NCBI GenBank assembly: GCA_963765705.1
Contig: CAVXXJ010000011.1
Location: forward strand, 496,001-560,000
Source: Gaiellasilicea sp963765705
GTDB lineage: Bacteria > Actinomycetota > Thermoleophilia > Gaiellales > Gaiellaceae
Length of the DNA: 64,000 nt
Reading direction: 5' to 3'
The notes below the pieces were generated by a model, which saw only the letters and a list, made by a program, of their open reading frames with translations, searched no databases and was not told where the DNA came from. Of this stretch, positions 27,772 to 35,421 are shown piece after piece (within the stretch, counting starts at the first letter, position 1; each line of letters opens with the position of its first letter). A program made the translations under genes and the position numbers.

Positions 27772-28317
27772 ATGAAGCTCAAAGCACTTCTCGCAGCGCT
27801 GGCCGTCGCAGCGATCCTGCCCGTCGCAGCGTTCGCTGACCCGGCATCGCCGTCGGACAAGGCCAACGGCGCTCGCGCGTGTCAGGCTCTGAAGACCACG
27901 CTCGGCGAGGCAATGTTCAAGTCGACCTACGGGACCAACGCCGACAAGTCGAACGCCGTCGGCAAGTGCGTCTCGGCGTGGACGCAGAAGGAGCACCAGA
28001 ATCGTCACGTCGCCCAGGCCGCGTGCAAGGCCGAGCAGGCCGACGCGGGCTTCGCCGCAGCGCACGGAGGCAAGACCTTCGCGCAGTTCTACGGAACCGG
28101 CAAGAAGGGCGCCAACGCGCTCAACCGTTGCGTCCAGTCGAAGCGGGCCGCAGAGTCGGCCGAGGACAAGGCGGCAGTCGTCAACGCCGCCCGCACCTGC
28201 AGGGCCGAGCGGAAGACCATCGGCGAGACGGCCTTCAAGGCCAAGTACGGCACCAATGCCGACAAGTCGAACGCGTTCGGCAAGTGCGTCTCCAAGCTTG
28301 CCGCTGCGAAGAGCTAG
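27772..28317 (+). CDS. Secreted three-repeat, six-cysteine protein of unknown function
   Basis: This 181-residue protein has a clear Sec signal peptide (residues 1-22, ending VAAFA). The mature part is three tandem repeats, each with one Cys after an Ala-rich start and a second Cys after a FxxxYGT segment: Cys 37/66, 85/120 and 143/172. The outer repeats share YGTNADKSNA-GKCVS almost exactly; the middle one is diverged. Six cysteines suggest one disulfide per repeat. The mature protein is Lys- and Ala-rich and probably basic. I do not recognise the family. A strong leader and terminator suggest an independently transcribed, possibly abundant, exported protein. Confidence 0.8.
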   Translation: MKLKALLAALAVAAILPVAAFADPASPSDKANGARACQALKTTLGEAMFKSTYGTNADKSNAVGKCVSAWTQKEHQNRHVAQAACKAEQADAGFAAAHGGKTFAQFYGTGKKGANALNRCVQSKRAAESAEDKAAVVNAARTCRAERKTIGETAFKAKYGTNADKSNAFGKCVSKLAAAKS

Positions 28318-28324
28318 CGGGAGA

Positions 28325-28362
28325 ACCGGCGGGCGGGGCCTTGCGGCGCTCCGCCCGCCGGT
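28325..28362. terminator. Hairpin terminator between convergent genes
   Basis: A 12-base GC-rich stem (28325-28336 with 28351-28362) with a further short inner pairing lies between the secreted protein gene and typA and could serve both. Confidence 0.7.
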
Positions 28363-28372
28363 GTGAGCCGGT

Positions 28373-30232
28373 TCAGGAGCCGGCGGTGGCGAGCGCGCGA
28401 GCCTTCTTGCTCTGGCTCGACTGGCGCTTCGACGCTTCGAGCACGACCTTGCGCAGGCGCACGCTCGCCGGCGTCACCTCGACGCACTCGTCCTCGCGGA
28501 TGAACTCGAGCGCCTGCTCGAGCGACATCGGGCGAGGCGGGATCAGGCGCACGGTCTCGTCCGACGAGGCGGCGCGCATGTTCGTCAGCTTCTTCTCCTT
28601 CGTCGCGTTCACGTCGAGATCCTCGGCGCGCGCGTTCTCGCCGACGATCATCCCCTCGTAGACCTCGATCGTCGGCGCGATGAACATCTGGCCGCGCTCC
28701 TGCAGGTTCATCAGGGCGAAGGCGGTCGCGGGGCCGCGGCGGTCGGAGACGAGGCTGCCCGTCGGGCGCGTGCGCAGCTCGCCGTGCCAGGGCTCGTAGC
28801 GGTCGAAGACGTGGTGGAGGATGCCGGTGCCGCGCGTCTCGGTCAGGAACTCGGTCCGGAAGCCGATCAGCGCCCGCGCCGGGACGAGGTACTCGAGCCG
28901 CACCCAGCCGGTGCCGTGGTTGACCATCTGCTCGAGACGGCCCTTGCGCAGCGCGAGCAGCTGCGTCAGCACGCCGACGTAGTCCTCCGGCGCGTCGATC
29001 GCGAGCCGCTCGACGGGCTCGTGCACCTTGCCGTCGACGATCTGCGTCACGACCTGCGGCTTCCCGACGGTCAGCTCGAAGCCCTCCCGCCGCATCAGCT
29101 CGACGAGGACCGCCAGCTGGAGCTCGCCGCGGCCCTGCACCTCCCAGGTGTCCGGCCGCTCGGTGGTGAGGACGCGGAGCGAGACGTTGCCGACCAGCTC
29201 CTGATCGAGGCGGCTCTTCACCATGCTCGCGGTCAGCCTGTCGCCCTCGCGTCCCGAGAGCGGCGAGGTGTTGATCCCGACGGTCATCGAGAGGCTCGGC
29301 TCGTCCACGGTCGAGACCGGCAGCGGGCGCGGATCCTCCGGATCGGCGAGCGTCTCGCCGATCGTCACCTCGGGGAGGCCGGCCACGGCGACGATCTCGC
29401 CCGGCCCCGCCTCGTCGGCGTCGACGCGGTCGAGCGCCTCCGTGACGTACAGCTCGGTGATCTTCACGCGCTCGATGCGGCCGTCGGCGCGGCACCAGGC
29501 GACCTGCTGCCCCTTCTTGAGCGTCCCATGCTGGATCCGGGCGAGCGCGAGCCGGCCGACGTACGGCGACGCGTCGAGGTTCGTCACGAGCGCCTGGAGC
29601 GGATGCTCGGGGTCGTACTCGGGAGCCGGAATGTGCTCGAGCAGGAGCTCGAAGAGCGGAGCCAGGTCGTCGGCGAGCGCTTCCGGCTCGACGCCGGCGC
29701 GGCCCTCCCGCGCGTTCGTGTAGACGATCGGGAACTCGACCTGCTCCTCGTCGGCGTCGAGGTCGAGGAAGAGCTCGTACACCTCGTCGACGACCTCCTT
29801 GATCCGCGCGTCCGGCCGGTCGACCTTGTTGACGACGAGGATCACCGGCAGCCGCGCCTCGAGCGCCTTGCGCAGCACGAAGCGGGTCTGCGGCAGCGGC
29901 CCCTCGCTCGCGTCGACGAGCAGGAGCACGCCGTCGACCATCGTCAGGCCGCGCTCGACCTCACCGCCGAAGTCGGCATGGCCCGGCGTGTCGACGATGT
30001 TGATCTTCGTCTCGCCCCCATCCAAATTAGCCCAGCGGACAGCCGTGTTCTTGGCGAGGATCGTGATCCCCTTCTCGCGCTCGAGGTCGGTCGAGTCGAG
30101 CACGCGCTCGCCCACGTCCTGGTTCTCCCGGAAGGCGCCCGACTGCCAGAGCATCGCGTCGACGAGCGTCGTCTTGCCGTGATCGACGTGCGCGACGATC
30201 GCGACGTTGCGGAGATCCGAGCGGAAAGCCAT
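28373..30232 (-). CDS. typA: Ribosome-associated GTPase TypA/BipA
   Basis: This 619-residue translational GTPase has the G1 motif AHVDHGKTT and the G-domain motifs DTPGHADFGGEVERGL and NKVDRPDARI, then the EF-G-like domains and the TypA-specific C-terminal region (RLEYLVPARALIGFRTEFLT, RGPATAFALMNLQERG). TypA binds the 70S ribosome and supports growth under stress and cold. I chose the ATG at 30232, where MAFRSDLRNVAIVAHVDHG begins. A TACCCT hexamer lies 7 bases upstream, and the longer open frame to 30310 adds residues not typical of the family. Confidence 0.93.
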   Translation of the reverse strand: MAFRSDLRNVAIVAHVDHGKTTLVDAMLWQSGAFRENQDVGERVLDSTDLEREKGITILAKNTAVRWANLDGGETKINIVDTPGHADFGGEVERGLTMVDGVLLLVDASEGPLPQTRFVLRKALEARLPVILVVNKVDRPDARIKEVVDEVYELFLDLDADEEQVEFPIVYTNAREGRAGVEPEALADDLAPLFELLLEHIPAPEYDPEHPLQALVTNLDASPYVGRLALARIQHGTLKKGQQVAWCRADGRIERVKITELYVTEALDRVDADEAGPGEIVAVAGLPEVTIGETLADPEDPRPLPVSTVDEPSLSMTVGINTSPLSGREGDRLTASMVKSRLDQELVGNVSLRVLTTERPDTWEVQGRGELQLAVLVELMRREGFELTVGKPQVVTQIVDGKVHEPVERLAIDAPEDYVGVLTQLLALRKGRLEQMVNHGTGWVRLEYLVPARALIGFRTEFLTETRGTGILHHVFDRYEPWHGELRTRPTGSLVSDRRGPATAFALMNLQERGQMFIAPTIEVYEGMIVGENARAEDLDVNATKEKKLTNMRAASSDETVRLIPPRPMSLEQALEFIREDECVEVTPASVRLRKVVLEASKRQSSQSKKARALATAGS

Positions 30233-30239
30233 GTTCAGC

Positions 30240-30245
30240 AGGGTA
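30240..30245 (-). promoter_or_regulatory. Probable -10 element of a leaderless promoter (typA)
   Basis: TACCCT on the minus strand stands 7 bases before the typA ATG with no Shine-Dalgarno sequence in between. Confidence 0.4.
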
Positions 30246-30316
30246 GCGGCGTGGACGCATTGCGAGCCTTGGGTCATCCGCTGTAGCTTGCGGATGCCCA
30301 TCCTGCGCAAACAGAA

Positions 30317-30625
30317 TCAGGCTTCGGTGATCTCGGCGTGCCGCTCGGCGACGCAGGCCTTCGCCCAGCGCTCCGCGATCTCGAGCGGCCGCTGCGGGTC
30401 CTCGTCGTCCAGCTCGATCCGGATCTGATGGATCGAGGCTTCCATGTCACGGTCTGCGACGGTGCGCTGCTCGGCGACGATCGTGATCGCCTCGACCTCG
30501 ACGAGGAGGTCGTGGGCGAGATCGTCGATCTCCGCCTGTGTCGCCTCGCGGCCCGCGAACATGCCGAAGTTGACGCGGATGTCTCCGTCGTGGTCGAGAA
30601 AGGCGATTTGCGCGAGATCCTGCAT
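30317..30625 (-). CDS. Small conserved-looking acidic protein, unknown function
   Basis: This 102-residue soluble acidic protein has no signal peptide or membrane segment. It begins MQDLAQIAFLDHDGDIRVNFGMF and has an alternating pattern consistent with an alpha/beta fold. I do not recognise a domain. It is preceded by an AT-rich patch (30630-30655) that contrasts with the local GC content and may hold its promoter. The downstream neighbour on the same strand is typA, 85 bases away, and upstream is an ABC-2 permease gene. Overlapping open frames on the plus strand are shadows. Confidence 0.6.
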   Translation of the reverse strand: MQDLAQIAFLDHDGDIRVNFGMFAGREATQAEIDDLAHDLLVEVEAITIVAEQRTVADRDMEASIHQIRIELDDEDPQRPLEIAERWAKACVAERHAEITEA

Positions 30626-30657
30626 CGAAATGTGTAGTACCCCAATTTGAAAGCCCT

Positions 30658-31408
30658 CTAACGCTCGCGCGGCTCCCAGCCGAAGCGCCGCCGCGCGACG
30701 ACGTAGCCCACGGCGCCCCAGGCGGCCAGGACGGCGATTGCGGTGGGGCGCTCCCAGACGGCGTCGCCGTGGACGTAGCCGCCGAGCACGAGCTGGAGCA
30801 GATAGTGCAGCGGCAGGACGTCGCGGAGCAGCTTCAGGGCTCCGGGCAGGTCGTTCGCAGGCCCGAACGACCCGGAGAGGAACGACATCGGCAGGATGAG
30901 CACGTTCACCGCCGCGGCGATCGCCTCCCCCGACCGGACGAGCGCCGCGATCGCCAGCCCCAGGCCGGCAAAGGCGGCGGCGCCGAGGAGGAGCGCGAGC
31001 ACGAAGGCGAGCCAGTTCTCGGGCAGCTTCGCGTCGAAGAGCCAGAGCCCGAGGACGACCACGACGGCGGACTGCAGCACGACGACGATCAGGTTCGACA
31101 GCAGCGCCACGGCCAGGTAGAGCGAGGCGGGGAGCGGCGTCGACCGGAGGCGTTTCAGGATGCCGAACTCACGCCGGATCACGAGCACGATCGCGAGGCC
31201 GCCGAGGGCGGTGTTCGCGACGGCGTACGCGATCAGGCCCGCCACGAGGTACGTCGCCTGCAGGGATACCGTCGCGCGTGCCGTCCCCGAAGACCGAGGC
31301 GAGCAGGACGAAGAGGAGCGGCGGGAAGAGGAAGACGAAGATCGCCGCCTCGCGGCTGCGCCAGAACGTCAGCTGCTCGGCCAGCAACTGGTGCCAGAAC
31401 AGCCTCAC
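30658..31408 (-). CDS. ABC-2 type exporter permease (one frameshift)
   Basis: This membrane protein of about 249 residues has the ABC-2 layout: a cytoplasmic start (MRLFWHQLLAEQLTFWRSRE), an N-terminal membrane helix, then five more, with GLGLAIAALVRSGEAIAAAVNVLILPMSFLSGSFGP near the end. One surplus base near 31256 separates the first 55 residues from the rest. The GTG start overlaps the ATPase stop (GTGA), so the two form an exporter. The substrate is unknown, but control by a PadR repressor suggests a toxic or antibiotic-like compound. Confidence 0.8.
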
Positions 31409-32253
31409 GGGCGCTCCTCCGCGACGAGATCGAGGTAGATGTCCTCGAGCGTCGCCCGCCGGACCTCGAGTCCTTCGAGCTCGACGCCGTCCGCGAGCGC
31501 CTGCGCCGTCAGCTCGTGAAGCGTGCGGGTGGGCTCGTTCGTCTCGACGACGATCTCCTCACCGCCGGCGCGGTAGCGGATCTGGGCGCGCGTGCCGGCG
31601 ATCAGCTCGGACGGCTTCCCCTGGCGGACGATCTCGCCCGCGACGATCACGGCCACGCGGTCGGCGAGCTGCTGCGCCTCGTCGAGGTAGTGCGTCGTCA
31701 GCAGCACCGTCTTCCCGAGCCCACGCAGAGAGCGCACGAGCTCCCAGGCGTTGCGGCGCGCGGCAGGGTCGAAGCCGGTCGTCGGCTCGTCGAGGAAGAC
31801 GAGCTCCGGATCGCCGACGAGCGCGATCCCGAGATCGAGCCGCCGCTTCTGCCCGCCCGAGAGCGTCTTCACCTTGGCGTCCCGCTTCTCGTCGAGGCCG
31901 ACGAGGTCGATCACCTCGTCGACGTCCCGCGGACGCTGGTAGTAGCCGGCGAAGATCCGGTGGATCTCACGCACCGTCAGCACCGGCCAGAGCTCCGACT
32001 CCTGCAGCACGACGCCGATCCGCTCGCGGAAGGCGCGCTCGGCCCTGCCGGGGTCGAAGCCCAGCACGCTGACGTCCCCCGCGTCCCGCTGCCGGTAGCC
32101 CTCGAGGATCTCGACCGTCGTCGTCTTGCCGGCGCCGTTCGGGCCGAGCAGGCCGAACACCTCGCCCGCGGCGACCTCGAAGTCGATTCCGCGGACCGCC
32201 TCGACGCCGTCGTAGGACTTGCGCAGGCCGCTGACGGAGATCGCCGTTGTCAT
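31405..32253 (-). CDS. ABC-2 type exporter ATP-binding protein
   Basis: This 282-residue ATPase has Walker A GPNGAGKTTT, Q-loop VVLQESE, signature LSGGQKRR, Walker B LVFLDEPTTG and the His switch TTHYLD. A C-terminal extension typical of drug-exporter ATPases follows (from about residue 215). It pairs with the permease at 30658. Its ATG lies inside one arm of a 12-base inverted repeat, which also precedes the divergent padR gene and probably represses both. Confidence 0.9.
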   Translation of the reverse strand: MTTAISVSGLRKSYDGVEAVRGIDFEVAAGEVFGLLGPNGAGKTTTVEILEGYRQRDAGDVSVLGFDPGRAERAFRERIGVVLQESELWPVLTVREIHRIFAGYYQRPRDVDEVIDLVGLDEKRDAKVKTLSGGQKRRLDLGIALVGDPELVFLDEPTTGFDPAARRNAWELVRSLRGLGKTVLLTTHYLDEAQQLADRVAVIVAGEIVRQGKPSELIAGTRAQIRYRAGGEEIVVETNEPTRTLHELTAQALADGVELEGLEVRRATLEDIYLDLVAEERP

Positions 32254-32289
32254 ATCTGGCAGATAGGTTATTATGCCTCTGCCAGATAT
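32252..32289. promoter_or_regulatory. PadR-type operator between the exporter and padR genes
   Basis: A perfect 12-base inverted repeat (32252-32263 with 32278-32289, outer sequence ATATCTGGCAGA) is separated by 14 AT-rich bases containing TATTAT. One arm covers the ATPase start codon and the other abuts the PadR ATG. PadR proteins usually bind such ATAT-ended palindromes and release them when a ligand binds. Confidence 0.75.
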
Positions 32290-32812
32290 GTCAAGCCTCA
32301 GCCCGACCGCGCGTGTGATCCTCGGCCTGATCTGGTTCGCGCCGCGGACCGGTTATGACATCAAGCAGGCAACGGACCGCTCCACGCGCTTCTTCTGGGG
32401 AGCGAGCTACGGCCAGATCTACCCGGAGCTCCGGCGCCTCGAGGCCGCCGGGCTCGTCGAGTCGCGTGAGGAGCCTCGAGGGCAGCTGCCGCGGCGTGTC
32501 TACCGGCTGACCGACGCGGGGCGGGCCGCTTTCGAGTCGTGGCTGTCGGAACCGGACCTGCAGTACGAGGTGCGCGACGAGGGCTTGCTGAAGCTCTTCT
32601 TCGGTGAAGCCATGCCGAGCGAGCAGCTCGAGGAGCTCGTGCGGCGGCAGCAGGACTGGTACCGAGGCGCCGCGGCGCTCTTCCGTCAGATCGGCTCGGA
32701 GCTCGGGCCGATCGACGCCAAGGATCCGAGCGGGCACGTGCTCCGCTACGGCATCGAGCTGATGGAGTGGAACGCGAACTGGTGGTCGCGGCTCGAAGCC
32801 GAGCTCAGCTGA
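32288..32812 (+). CDS. PadR-family transcriptional regulator
   Basis: This 174-residue protein has the PadR winged helix (LSPTARVILGLIWFAPRTGYDIKQ, IYPELRRLEAAGLVESREE, RRVYRLTDAGRAAF) and the C-terminal helical dimerisation domain with its WYR and W-rich segments (VirR/PadR C-terminal type). It probably represses itself and the divergent ABC exporter. I chose the ATG at 32288, next to the operator. An ATG at 32273 would put the start within the operator spacer. The stop lies in a palindrome shared with the convergent phosphatase gene. Confidence 0.85.
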   Translation: MSSLSPTARVILGLIWFAPRTGYDIKQATDRSTRFFWGASYGQIYPELRRLEAAGLVESREEPRGQLPRRVYRLTDAGRAAFESWLSEPDLQYEVRDEGLLKLFFGEAMPSEQLEELVRRQQDWYRGAAALFRQIGSELGPIDAKDPSGHVLRYGIELMEWNANWWSRLEAELS

Positions 32813-32816
32813 GCTC
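32801..32816. repeat. 16-base palindrome spanning two convergent stop codons
   Basis: GAGCTCAGCTGAGCTC is a perfect palindrome. On the plus strand it encodes Glu-Leu-Ser-stop, the end of PadR; on the minus strand it encodes Glu-Leu-Ser-stop, the end of the histidine phosphatase. The two genes overlap by 8 bases. Confidence 0.85.
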
Positions 32817-33191
32817 GACCTCGAGCACGCCGGCGGTCGGGAAGCCCGGGTCGTGTCCGGCGAGCGCCAGCGCGATCTCGGAGCAGTCCGGTTGGTGGCC
32901 GACGGTGACGACTGTGCCGCCGGCGCCCTCGATCGCCGCGAGCACGTCTTCGGCGGTCGCGCCAGGCGCCAGGCGCTCGTCGACGCGCACCTCGATGTCG
33001 GCTGCCTTCGCGATCGCGGCAGCCGTTTCACGCGCCCGGAGCAGCGGGCTCGCGAGCACGAGCTCCGGCTCGGCCGGCGCAAGCCGCTCTCCCAGCTCGC
33101 GGGCCTGCTCACGCCCGCGGGTACTCAGAGGACGCAGCTCGTCCGGCTGGCCGGGATCCGAGTGGGCGTGTCTGACCAGGAACAGACGCAC
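32805..33191 (-). CDS. Histidine phosphatase family protein, SixA-like
   Basis: This 128-residue protein starts with the phosphohistidine motif LVRHAHSD and carries LASPLLRARETAAAI and VGHQPDCSEIALAL, the pattern of the compact SixA branch of the histidine phosphatase superfamily. It removes phosphate from phosphohistidine or small phosphoesters. Length matches SixA (about 160) minus a short segment. It stands alone between padR (convergent) and the PhzF gene (divergent, 23 bases away). Confidence 0.82.
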   Translation of the reverse strand: MRLFLVRHAHSDPGQPDELRPLSTRGREQARELGERLAPAEPELVLASPLLRARETAAAIAKAADIEVRVDERLAPGATAEDVLAAIEGAGGTVVTVGHQPDCSEIALALAGHDPGFPTAGVLEVELS

Positions 33192-33201
33192 GCCGTGAGG
33201 A

Positions 33202-33207
33202 TAGATT
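33202..33207 (+). promoter_or_regulatory. Probable -10 element of a leaderless promoter (PhzF protein)
   Basis: TAGATT stands 7 bases before the ATG at 33215 in a 23-base divergent gap with no Shine-Dalgarno sequence. Confidence 0.4.
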
Positions 33208-33214
33208 CACTGCC

Positions 33215-34063
33215 ATGCGCTCGTTTCGCTACGTGCTCGCCGACGTCTTCACGGACCGGCCGCTGGCAGGGAACCAGCTCGCGGTCTTCACCGACGCTCG
33301 CGACCTCGACGAGGTGACGATGCAGGAGCTGGCGCTCGAGCTCGGTCTCAGCGAGAGCGTCTTCGTCCTGCCGCCCCGTGAGGGCGGCACCGTGCGGATC
33401 CGGATCTTCACGCCTCGCAACGAGATCCCGTTCGCCGGGCACCCGTGTCTCGGTACCGCCTTCGTGCTCGGGGCGCCGCTACAGCTCGGCGTGATCGCGC
33501 TCGAGACGGGCTCCGGGATCGTCCCCGTCGAGCTCGAGCGGGACGAGTCCGGACGGATCGTCTACGGGAAGATGACGCAGCCGGTGCCGACGGTCGCACC
33601 CTACGACCAGGCGGACGAGATGCTTGCCGCGCTCGGCGTCGCCGCCTCCGAGCTCCCCGTCGAGGTCTACGACAACGGCGTCCGGCACGCGTACGTGACG
33701 CTGCCGGCGAAAGCGGATGTCGCCGGGCTGAAGCCGGACCTGGGCGCGCTCGCGGAGCTCGACCTCGTCGGCGCGCTGGCCTGCGCCGGCTCGGGAACGA
33801 GCTGGAAGGTGCGCATGTTCTCGCCCCTCGACGGCGTCGGCGAGGACGCCGCCACCGGCTCGGCCGCGGGCCCGCTGGCCTGCCACCTGGCGCGGCACGG
33901 GCTCGTCCCGTGGGGGGAGCAGATCGAGATCGAGCAGGGCACGGAGATCGGCCGGCCCTCGACGCTCTACGCGCTTGCGACGGGCTCCGGTGACGCGATC
34001 GAGTCGGTCGAGGTCGGCGGCTCGGCCGTCACGGTGGCGCGCGGCGAGTTCAAGGTTCCGTAG
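33215..34063 (+). CDS. PhzF-family isomerase/epimerase
   Basis: This 282-residue protein has the PhzF duplicated DAP-epimerase-like fold: FTDRPLAGNQLAVF, the conserved Glu in LSESVFVLP, RIFTPRNEIPFAGHPCLGTA and the second-half motif GVGEDAATGSAAGPLA. PhzF itself isomerises an intermediate in phenazine synthesis, but most relatives are uncharacterised and I see no phenazine gene. It is a single-gene unit with a leaderless-type start. Its stop at 34061-34063 is followed by a 152-base gap. Confidence 0.88.
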   Translation: MRSFRYVLADVFTDRPLAGNQLAVFTDARDLDEVTMQELALELGLSESVFVLPPREGGTVRIRIFTPRNEIPFAGHPCLGTAFVLGAPLQLGVIALETGSGIVPVELERDESGRIVYGKMTQPVPTVAPYDQADEMLAALGVAASELPVEVYDNGVRHAYVTLPAKADVAGLKPDLGALAELDLVGALACAGSGTSWKVRMFSPLDGVGEDAATGSAAGPLACHLARHGLVPWGEQIEIEQGTEIGRPSTLYALATGSGDAIESVEVGGSAVTVARGEFKVP

Positions 34064-34215
34064 CTAGAGCCTCTGACGCGACAGAGCGCTGAGTCGCCGG
34101 CGCGCGCTGGGCGGCGCGATGCGGCGTCCTCAGTCGCGCCGATATGCGTGCATATCGACGCTCCCTGCGTCCTTGCCTCGCATCCACCCAGCACACGCCG
34201 GCGACGAGGACACCA
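34064..34215. other. Non-coding gap with an isolated palindrome
   Basis: No supported gene lies in these 152 bases. The gap holds a perfect palindrome CGATATGC-GT-GCATATCG at 34140-34157, AT-rich against its surroundings. Both flanking genes end here, so it is not in a promoter position for either. It may be a binding site or part of a convergent terminator region. Confidence 0.5.
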
Positions 34216-34614
34216 TCACGTCAGAGGCTCGGACCAGGCCAGCGCCTCGATATCGGGCAGCTCGGGCGCGAGCGAGCGCCAGAAGATGCCGCCGTCGGTG
34301 GAGAGGTGGAGCCGGTTCCGGGCGGCGTAGAGCACGCGGTCGGGATCATTCGGGTCGACCGCGACGTCGAAGCCGGGAGGGAGGCCGCCGCCGGCCTCGC
34401 GCCAGGTTGCGCCGCCGTCGCCCGAGATCAGGAGCGGCGGCCGCCGCTCGACGAGCGCGACGACGGTCGCGCCGTTCGCAGCCGCCGCGACGAGCCGCGG
34501 CAGCCCGAGCTCCAGCAGCTCGCGCTCGACGGGGACGTCGACCGCCCCGAGCACGTCCTCGCTCTCGACGTCGAGCTCGAAGACGCCCTCGACCGTGCGC
34601 ACGAGCGCGATCAC
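34216..34614 (-). CDS. Short BNR/sialidase-repeat protein
   Basis: This 132-residue protein has two BNR-type beta-propeller repeats (LISGDGGATWREAGGG and HLSTDGGIFWRSLAPE) and a preceding strand-rich part. Full propellers need six or more such blades, so this is either a fragment or a small domain that assembles with another protein. The GTG start overlaps the kinase stop (GTGA), so it is co-translated with the PfkB gene. No signal peptide is visible. Function unknown. Confidence 0.65.
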   Translation of the reverse strand: MIALVRTVEGVFELDVESEDVLGAVDVPVERELLELGLPRLVAAAANGATVVALVERRPPLLISGDGGATWREAGGGLPPGFDVAVDPNDPDRVLYAARNRLHLSTDGGIFWRSLAPELPDIEALAWSEPLT

Positions 34615-35397
34615 GAAGCCAGCTCGAGCACTCGCGCAGCTGTGGTGGCTGCATGGCGCGCGGCCGACGCGGGCCGGTGGCCGGCGGCGCGGGCCCAGAC
34701 GTAGCCGGCGAGGAAGGCGTCTCCCGCGCCCGTCGGATTCGAAGTGAGGACCGCCCGGACCGGGACACGCTCTCGCACGCCGCGCGCGAGCACCACGCCA
34801 CCTGTCGATCCGTGCGTGAGCAGCAGCTCCGGGAACGCCGAGCTCGGCCACGCGCTCTTCACCGCCGAGCGCAGCGACCTCCTCCTCGTTCAGCTTCAGC
34901 GCCGTCACATGCTCGAGGACCGCGGGATCGAAGTCGGCGTCGAGCACGAGGGGCCCGGTCCGGGCAGGACGGACCAGCGCCTGCCCGTCGAGCGCGACCC
35001 GGCGATCGCGGGCGAGCACGGCGAGCACGTCGGCCGGGAAGTCCGCTCGCGTGAGCGCACCCACCTGCACCCAGTCGGCCCGCCCGACGGCTCGAGCGTC
35101 CGCGATCGTCCACGGCGCGCCCGTGTCGGCGATCGCCATCTCCCGCTCCTCGCCCATGTAGTGGAACTCGAACGCGGTCGTGCTCGGCGCGGGAAGCCAG
35201 TCGAACAGGACGCCGAGCGCGGCCAGCGGCCCGACGAGCGCTCGCCGGTCGGATTCCGCGCAGCGGGCGAGGATCCGAGAGCTGCCGCCGAGCAGCCGGA
35301 GCGCACGGGCGGCGTGGTAGGGCGCACCACCGACTCGCGGCGCGCCGCCGTCGATCGTGTCGCGCGAGAGATTCCCGATCACCGCGATGCCGCGCAC
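34611..35397 (-). CDS. PfkB-family carbohydrate or nucleoside kinase (one frameshift)
   Basis: This protein of about 261 residues begins IAVIGNLSRDTI with GGAPYHAARALRLLGG and has the PfkB anion-hole/catalytic motif NPTGAGDAFLAGY near the C terminus. One surplus base near 34842 splits the gene; the downstream frame continues LLLTHGSTGGVVLARG. The family phosphorylates sugars, nucleosides or pyrimidines. The upstream neighbour on the same strand is a thiamine-riboswitch-controlled transporter 24 bases away, so phosphorylation of an imported pyrimidine is conceivable, but the sequence does not identify it as ThiD. Confidence 0.75.
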
Positions 35398-35421
35398 CGA
35401 CCGAGTCTAGAAGCGGGGCGT

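Noticed and set aside
34064..34215. A tRNA or small RNA gene in the gap after the PhzF gene
   Set aside because: No cloverleaf, CCA end or conserved T-loop was found. Only the 18-base palindrome stands out.
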